From Budorcas taxicolor (lineage: Eukaryota > Chordata > Mammalia > Artiodactyla > Bovidae), in contig NC_068920.1 in NCBI RefSeq assembly GCF_023091745.1, positions 146,349,622-146,413,621 on the forward strand: a DNA stretch of 64,000 bases, in the 5' to 3' direction. Below the pieces are notes generated by a model, which was not told where the DNA came from, searched no databases, and was given only the letters and a program-made list of their open reading frames with translations. Positions 59,907-64,000 of the stretch are shown here, in pieces (position 1 is the first letter of the stretch; each line of letters begins with the position of its first letter). Position numbers and translations under genes: made by a program.

Positions 59907-59907
59907 G

Positions 59908-60026
59908 CTGCTGCTGCTAAGTCACTTCAGTCGTGTCTGACTCTTCGTGATCCCATGGACTGCAGCCTACCAGGCTCCTCCGCCCATGGGATTTCCCAGG
60001 CAAGAGTACTGGAGTGGGGTGCCATT
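59908..60026 (-). mobile_element. Bov-A2-type SINE part, antisense
   Basis: ctgctgctgctaagtcactt, gtgatcccatggactgcagc and gcaagagtactggagtgggg. Lacks the tRNA head. Confidence 0.85.
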
Positions 60027-60185
60027 ATGTGTATAAATACTATAAGTTGACCCTTGATTGTTTCTTCAACATCCTTGTCCAAATGAGCAGAACTTTTTTT
60101 CTTCTTCTCCTTGGCGAAATATGGTGCTGCCTTATATTTGGAGTTGCCTTTTAATTAGGCCTATACAGTGGCTTGATTTAGAATC

Positions 60186-60392
60186 TGCTCAGTCCCACAG
60201 TCGTGTCCTACTCTTTGTGACCCCATGGACTGTAGCCCCAGGCTCCTCTGTCCGTGGGGTTCTCCAGGCAAGAACACTGCAGTGGGTTGCCATGCCCTCC
60301 TCCAGGGGATCTTCCCAACCCAGATATCAAACCCACATCTCTGTGTCTCCTACATTGACAGGCAGGTTCTTTACCACACCTCGGAAGCCCAA
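60186..60392 (-). mobile_element. Bov-tA SINE, antisense
   Basis: ctgctcagtcccacagtcgt, then gttgccatgccctcctccag and the head ggttctttaccacacctcgg. Confidence 0.87.
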
Positions 60393-60440
60393 ATACTACA
60401 CACCTTTTTGTACATGTAAGGAAAATTCCAGTCTTAATAG

Positions 60441-60598
60441 TTTTGATTTATTTATTCATTTTTTTGCTGCACTGGGTCTTTGTTGCAGCATTCAGTTTTC
60501 TCTAGCATGTGGCATCTTAGTTCCCCAACCAGGGATCAAACCTGCGTCTCCTGCATTGGAAGGCAAATTCCTGATCACTGGACCACCAGGGAAGTCCC
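60441..60598 (-). mobile_element. CHR-type tRNA SINE, antisense
   Basis: tttatttattcattttttt tail, ttagttccccaaccagggat, head tcactggaccaccagggaag. Flanks cttaatagttttgat and cctaatagtttttat suggest a target duplication. Confidence 0.88.
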
Positions 60599-62589
60599 CA
60601 TTCCTAATAGTTTTTATTCTTAAAATTCATTTTTTTAATCCATATGTAAATTTTCTAAAATTAGTGCAATAAAAGTCTAACAGATTTGAAAATTCTTTTG
60701 GGAATTAGGGTGCTGCTTCCTACTTAAGACTCTTAACCTTCATCATGAGCACATCCTGGGTGAATGGAAATTTGTTAGAAAACATTCTGTCCTTGCCCTT
60801 GAAGATAGGATGTCCTGCAGCCAGGTTCTGGGAGGGACACATCTCAGGGTGTTTGTGGGGTGTCCTGCTGCTCAGACCTCCTGCAGAGGCTGGAAATTGC
60901 CCATGGGCTCCAGGCCTTCCTGCCTACCAACCCCCACTGCCCCCCCCAACCCCTCCCCTCTGCTCCGACATACACACGTCTTAATTGAGCAGGAAGTTGT
61001 TATTTTCTGACGGTGCTGGAAACCAGACCCAAGCCTATTATGGAAACCCAGATGGCACTTCAAAGTTGGAGAGCCATACACTTTCCTGTTGGGTGGGAGG
61101 AAGGCCAACTGTATTTTCCTAGTAGCCTTGGGTTTCTTTCAGACTCCAGGCAGCATCACGAATCTTAGGCTCTCGGGATTTGATGGGACCGACCTTCACG
61201 TTCAGCAGGCCCTCACACCTGCCTGATTGGATTTCCCCCGTCCTGTCCCTTTGAACTCACGGTCCAGCTTCTGCCAACACACCCGGCTGACCAAGGGCCT
61301 TCCTCCTGTTTCAGATGCTCCAGTTGTGAGTTAAAATTTGAGTGGAAACCTCCCTCCCCCTCCTCCCCTTTTGCTCCTACCCAGCCTGGGTTTCTGAAAG
61401 GCGAGTTGAAGGTCCCCCTCCCTGCCTCCCTTCCTGATGCCCTCCCCCACTCCTCTACTGAAGCCCTGTAGACCAGGGGGGCTCATCTCAATTTTTCCAC
61501 ATCTAGACCCTCTCCTCCCCGCTGCTTGACTCCTTTGTGTGTTGGGCGCTGTCTGGTCCTTGGCTCGTCTTCACCCACCTGTGCAGGTGCAGGCGTGCCC
61601 AGGTTTCCCCCTTTTCTCTCAGGACCATATCCCCTACCAACAGCCTTGCACCCTTCATCTGTGTGCCTGCTGGAGTCTCAAGTCAACACACCCAAAACAT
61701 GGCAGGGACCCCCTGCCCCTTGTTTCTCCCCCTTGTTGCTCATCCAATAGCCTGAGTCAAAAATCATGGTTCCTATCAGTATCTATTGATGACACTGTGT
61801 GAGGGTCGGGTTCTTGCAGAACTTGCATTTTCATGCGGGGGACAGACGATACCTCACAGGCTTCGTGAAGTGATGAAAGCCATGAGGGCCGGCTCAGGGA
61901 GACGCCGGGGGTGGGAAGGGGCACTGGGCTGATGAGGCTTGGTCACGATAGCCCCTGTTGAGAAGGTGAGATCTGAAAAAGGCTTGAAGGAGGGGAAGAA
62001 CATTCCAGGCAGAGAGGCTGGAGAAGCCCTCAGAGAGCTTGAGAATCAGAGATTGTCTTTCGGCGGCTCTGAGATGGGCAGAACCCCTTGGTTTCTGACA
62101 TCATAGTTGCTGCTCTGATCCGGGCCCCCTCCAAGAGCTGCTGAGCAGAGGCCCCAGCACAGGGTTTCTCTGGGATGTTGACGGTACAGCCTGTTGGCCA
62201 GCGTGGCTGGCACTGAGTGTCCGACTCTTGTGACTGAGGCGGGCGCCGCTTGGTGTCAGGCGTGCCCTGAGGCCCCAGTGCCCCTGGCCAAGTGTCTGAG
62301 CCACCCATGCCTGTGGATGTTGGCTCCACGGGCTGAGAGTCCAGGCAGCAGCACCTCCTGCAGACCCCCAACAGCCCTGCCTCTCCTCCCCCGGCCCCTC
62401 ATCCCTGCCATCCTTGAGCCTCCCAGGCTGGGCAGATTTTTCTGCACAAGGATGGTGGCAGAATCTGGGGTCCCCCAATCACGCTGTGGGAAACAGCCTT
62501 TCATGATGAAGGGCTTACAAAACCCCCATTGGAGATGGATGAGTAGAGAAAACAGAAGGAAACAAGAGGAGACGTGGGTCTGGCCCAGG

Positions 62590-62730
62590 CTTGCTCCTGG
62601 TTAAGCTGCCTGTCAGTGGCCAAGTCACTTAACCCATCCTTACCTTGGTGTCTACGTCTGTAAAATGGTTTAATAATATCTGTCCCCTAAAGACTTCAGA
62701 GGATGGAGCTTAATGAATGAGGTCCATTAG
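62590..62730 (+). repeat. MIR SINE fragment
   Basis: ggccaagtcacttaacccat, tgtctacgtctgtaaaatgg and taataatatctgtcccc follow the MIR core. Confidence 0.65.
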
Positions 62731-63147
62731 ACTCCTCAGAAGAAAGGTGTAACTAAATATAAAGCACTATTGTAATTAGCTCTCAGGCTCTTTAAACCTT
62801 GTTGCATCTTGTTTTAAGAGAGTTACCATGACAACAAGTTTGTTTGAAAAACACATGCAGAAGAGGCGTGGCTGTAACTCTCACAATAATAAGTGAACTC
62901 TATTTCACTGGTTTCTGTTGTAACTAAGAAGCTCCCTTCTCCTTAGTTGCCTTAGTGGTCTTCTGTGGACAGCCAGCCACCACTGTGACTGTTAACTTCT
63001 GCATCTGTGGCGGGACCTGTGTGGTTATTCTCCCGTGCACACAGCAGGCACTTAATTAATAATTCTGAGTTAATGAGCTTCACAGGCTCTGGGTGTTTGT
63101 TGGGCTGTATAAATTGGAGATATGCTCATGCTGTTAACCACGCTGAC

Positions 63148-63570
63148 TCTATTAGTCAGGGATCCCCAGAGAACAGAACCAATAGGAGATTTTAGATCTA
63201 CATAAAGAGATTTACTATTAGCAATTAATTGGCCCATGTGATGATGAAGGCTGATAAGTCCCAAGCCATGCAGCCAGCAAGCTGGCTTGGGTCTTTCCCA
63301 AGAAGAGCCAGATTTTCAGTCTGAGTCCAAAGGTCAGAGAAAGACCAGTGTCCGAGCTCACAGTCAGGCGTGAGGAGTTCCCTCTAGTTCTGCCTTCCTG
63401 TTACGTTCAGGCTCCAGATGACCGGACCAGGCCCACTTGCCGTGGGGAGGGCCATCTGCTTCGCCTGGTCGACCCCATTCGAACGTGCATCTCAACCAGA
63501 GACAACCTCACGTACACACCTGACCGAAGGTTGGTACCTGCAGCCCAGCCAAGCTGACACTCAGCCCTCC
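63148..63570. repeat. Old interspersed repeat, family unresolved
   Basis: ccccagagaacagaaccaat, attaattggcccatgtgatg and cagcccagccaagctgacac occur in the order of a known old mammalian repeat whose family name I am not sure of. Confidence 0.45.
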
Positions 63571-64000
63571 TCCCGAATTAGAGTTCTCGGTTGGCAGGCT
63601 GGGCAGACATGGTGGCCCTCAGTAATGGGAGATGGTTCCAGATCCGTGGGCCTTTCTCTTCAGCCACCAGGGTGGCGGGGGTTGGAGGGGCATTTCTGCT
63701 GCCAGGGGGAGATGGGGCATAGATCTTTGAAGAGTCATTTAAGAAACGTCTGCTGGAAAATAATTATTTCCCCTGAGGGTTTGGCCTGGAAGTAGGGTCT
63801 TTGCCTTTCATGTAGTCAAATGCAGCCCCACATGAAGGAAAACCAGCATGTCCTCCTCTCTTCAAGCAGAGCTGAGTAACAGACCCTCCATGAAACTACA
63901 TGAAAAACCTCAGGTCAGGGGCTCAGACCCACCCGCTCACCCTCAGGGTCAGTCCCAGGGGCCACAGCATCTGAGGCTTCTGTTCATGTCTCCTCACTTT

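Larger units (their letters stand above)
55621..64000. other. Intergenic region downstream of NOL10
   Basis: No exon, promoter or RNA gene was recognised. In human the next gene on this side is ODC1 (from memory), but none of its coding sequence is seen here. GC-rich stretches at 56350-57300 and 60780-62560 give several 70-140-residue open frames with no recognisable domains; they look like chance frames. Listed repeats account for much of 57490-60600. Confidence 0.75.

Noticed and set aside
2436..60598. tRNA-like sequences with A/B-box motifs as possible tRNA genes.
   Set aside because: They are heads of Bov-tA and CHR SINEs, joined to SINE bodies and unable to form complete tRNAs.
55621..64000. 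Possible ODC1 or other downstream gene.
   Set aside because: No coding text of ODC1 or any other known gene was recognised; GC-rich open frames at 61526-62604 lack splice or domain support.

Overview
The window is nuclear DNA from a ruminant, most likely a bovid such as cattle. The main evidence is its repeats: many tRNA-Glu-headed Bov-tA/Bov-A SINEs, numerous BovB (RTE-type LINE) fragments, a bovine-type L1 3' end, and CHR-type cetartiodactyl SINEs. These lie over older mammalian layers (MIR, L2, L1M, MER5A, an MLT1-like LTR). Family names were assigned by eye from known consensus features, not by a search. Nothing bacterial, plasmid-like or CRISPR-like was seen.

The only gene I can support is the 3' half of NOL10 (nucleolar protein 10, orthologue of yeast Enp2, an SSU-processome factor), on the + strand. 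Eight coding exons were placed by reading splice junctions and frame: 19594-19720, 23525-23604, 23800-23898, 24941-25030, 36785-36958, 37207-37454, 48824-48926 and 54779-54898 (stop). They join in one open frame of 346 residues plus stop. They encode the region after the N-terminal WD40-type propeller, the NUC153 motif, an acidic/coiled-coil stretch and a basic C-terminal tail. Every intron is GT-AG. The 3' UTR follows, with several poly(A)-signal candidates up to about 55604. I did not find the preceding exon in positions 1-19593, so I read that stretch as upstream intron.

Layout: 1-19.6 kb, upstream intron rich in BovB and SINEs; 19.6-25.0 kb, four exons close together; 25.0-36.8 kb, a large intron ending in an L1 about 100 bp before the next exon; 36.8-37.5 kb, two exons (NUC153 and acidic/coiled-coil); 37.5-48.8 kb, a large intron holding a BovB with an inverted 5' half; 48.9-54.8 kb, the last intron, with three same-strand young SINEs; 54.8-55.6 kb, the last exon and 3' UTR; 55.6-64 kb, intergenic, with a long TG-rich microsatellite, nested old repeats and no recognisable gene.

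I found no new multi-gene system. The best observations concern transposon mechanism and structure: a BovB insertion with the twin-priming signature and a perfect 13-bp target duplication; SINEs and LINEs with readable target-site duplications; head-to-head and tail-to-tail inverted SINE/LINE pairs in transcribed introns; a poly(A) tract flanked by direct repeats with no element body; and a perfect 11-bp hairpin with a GAAA loop.
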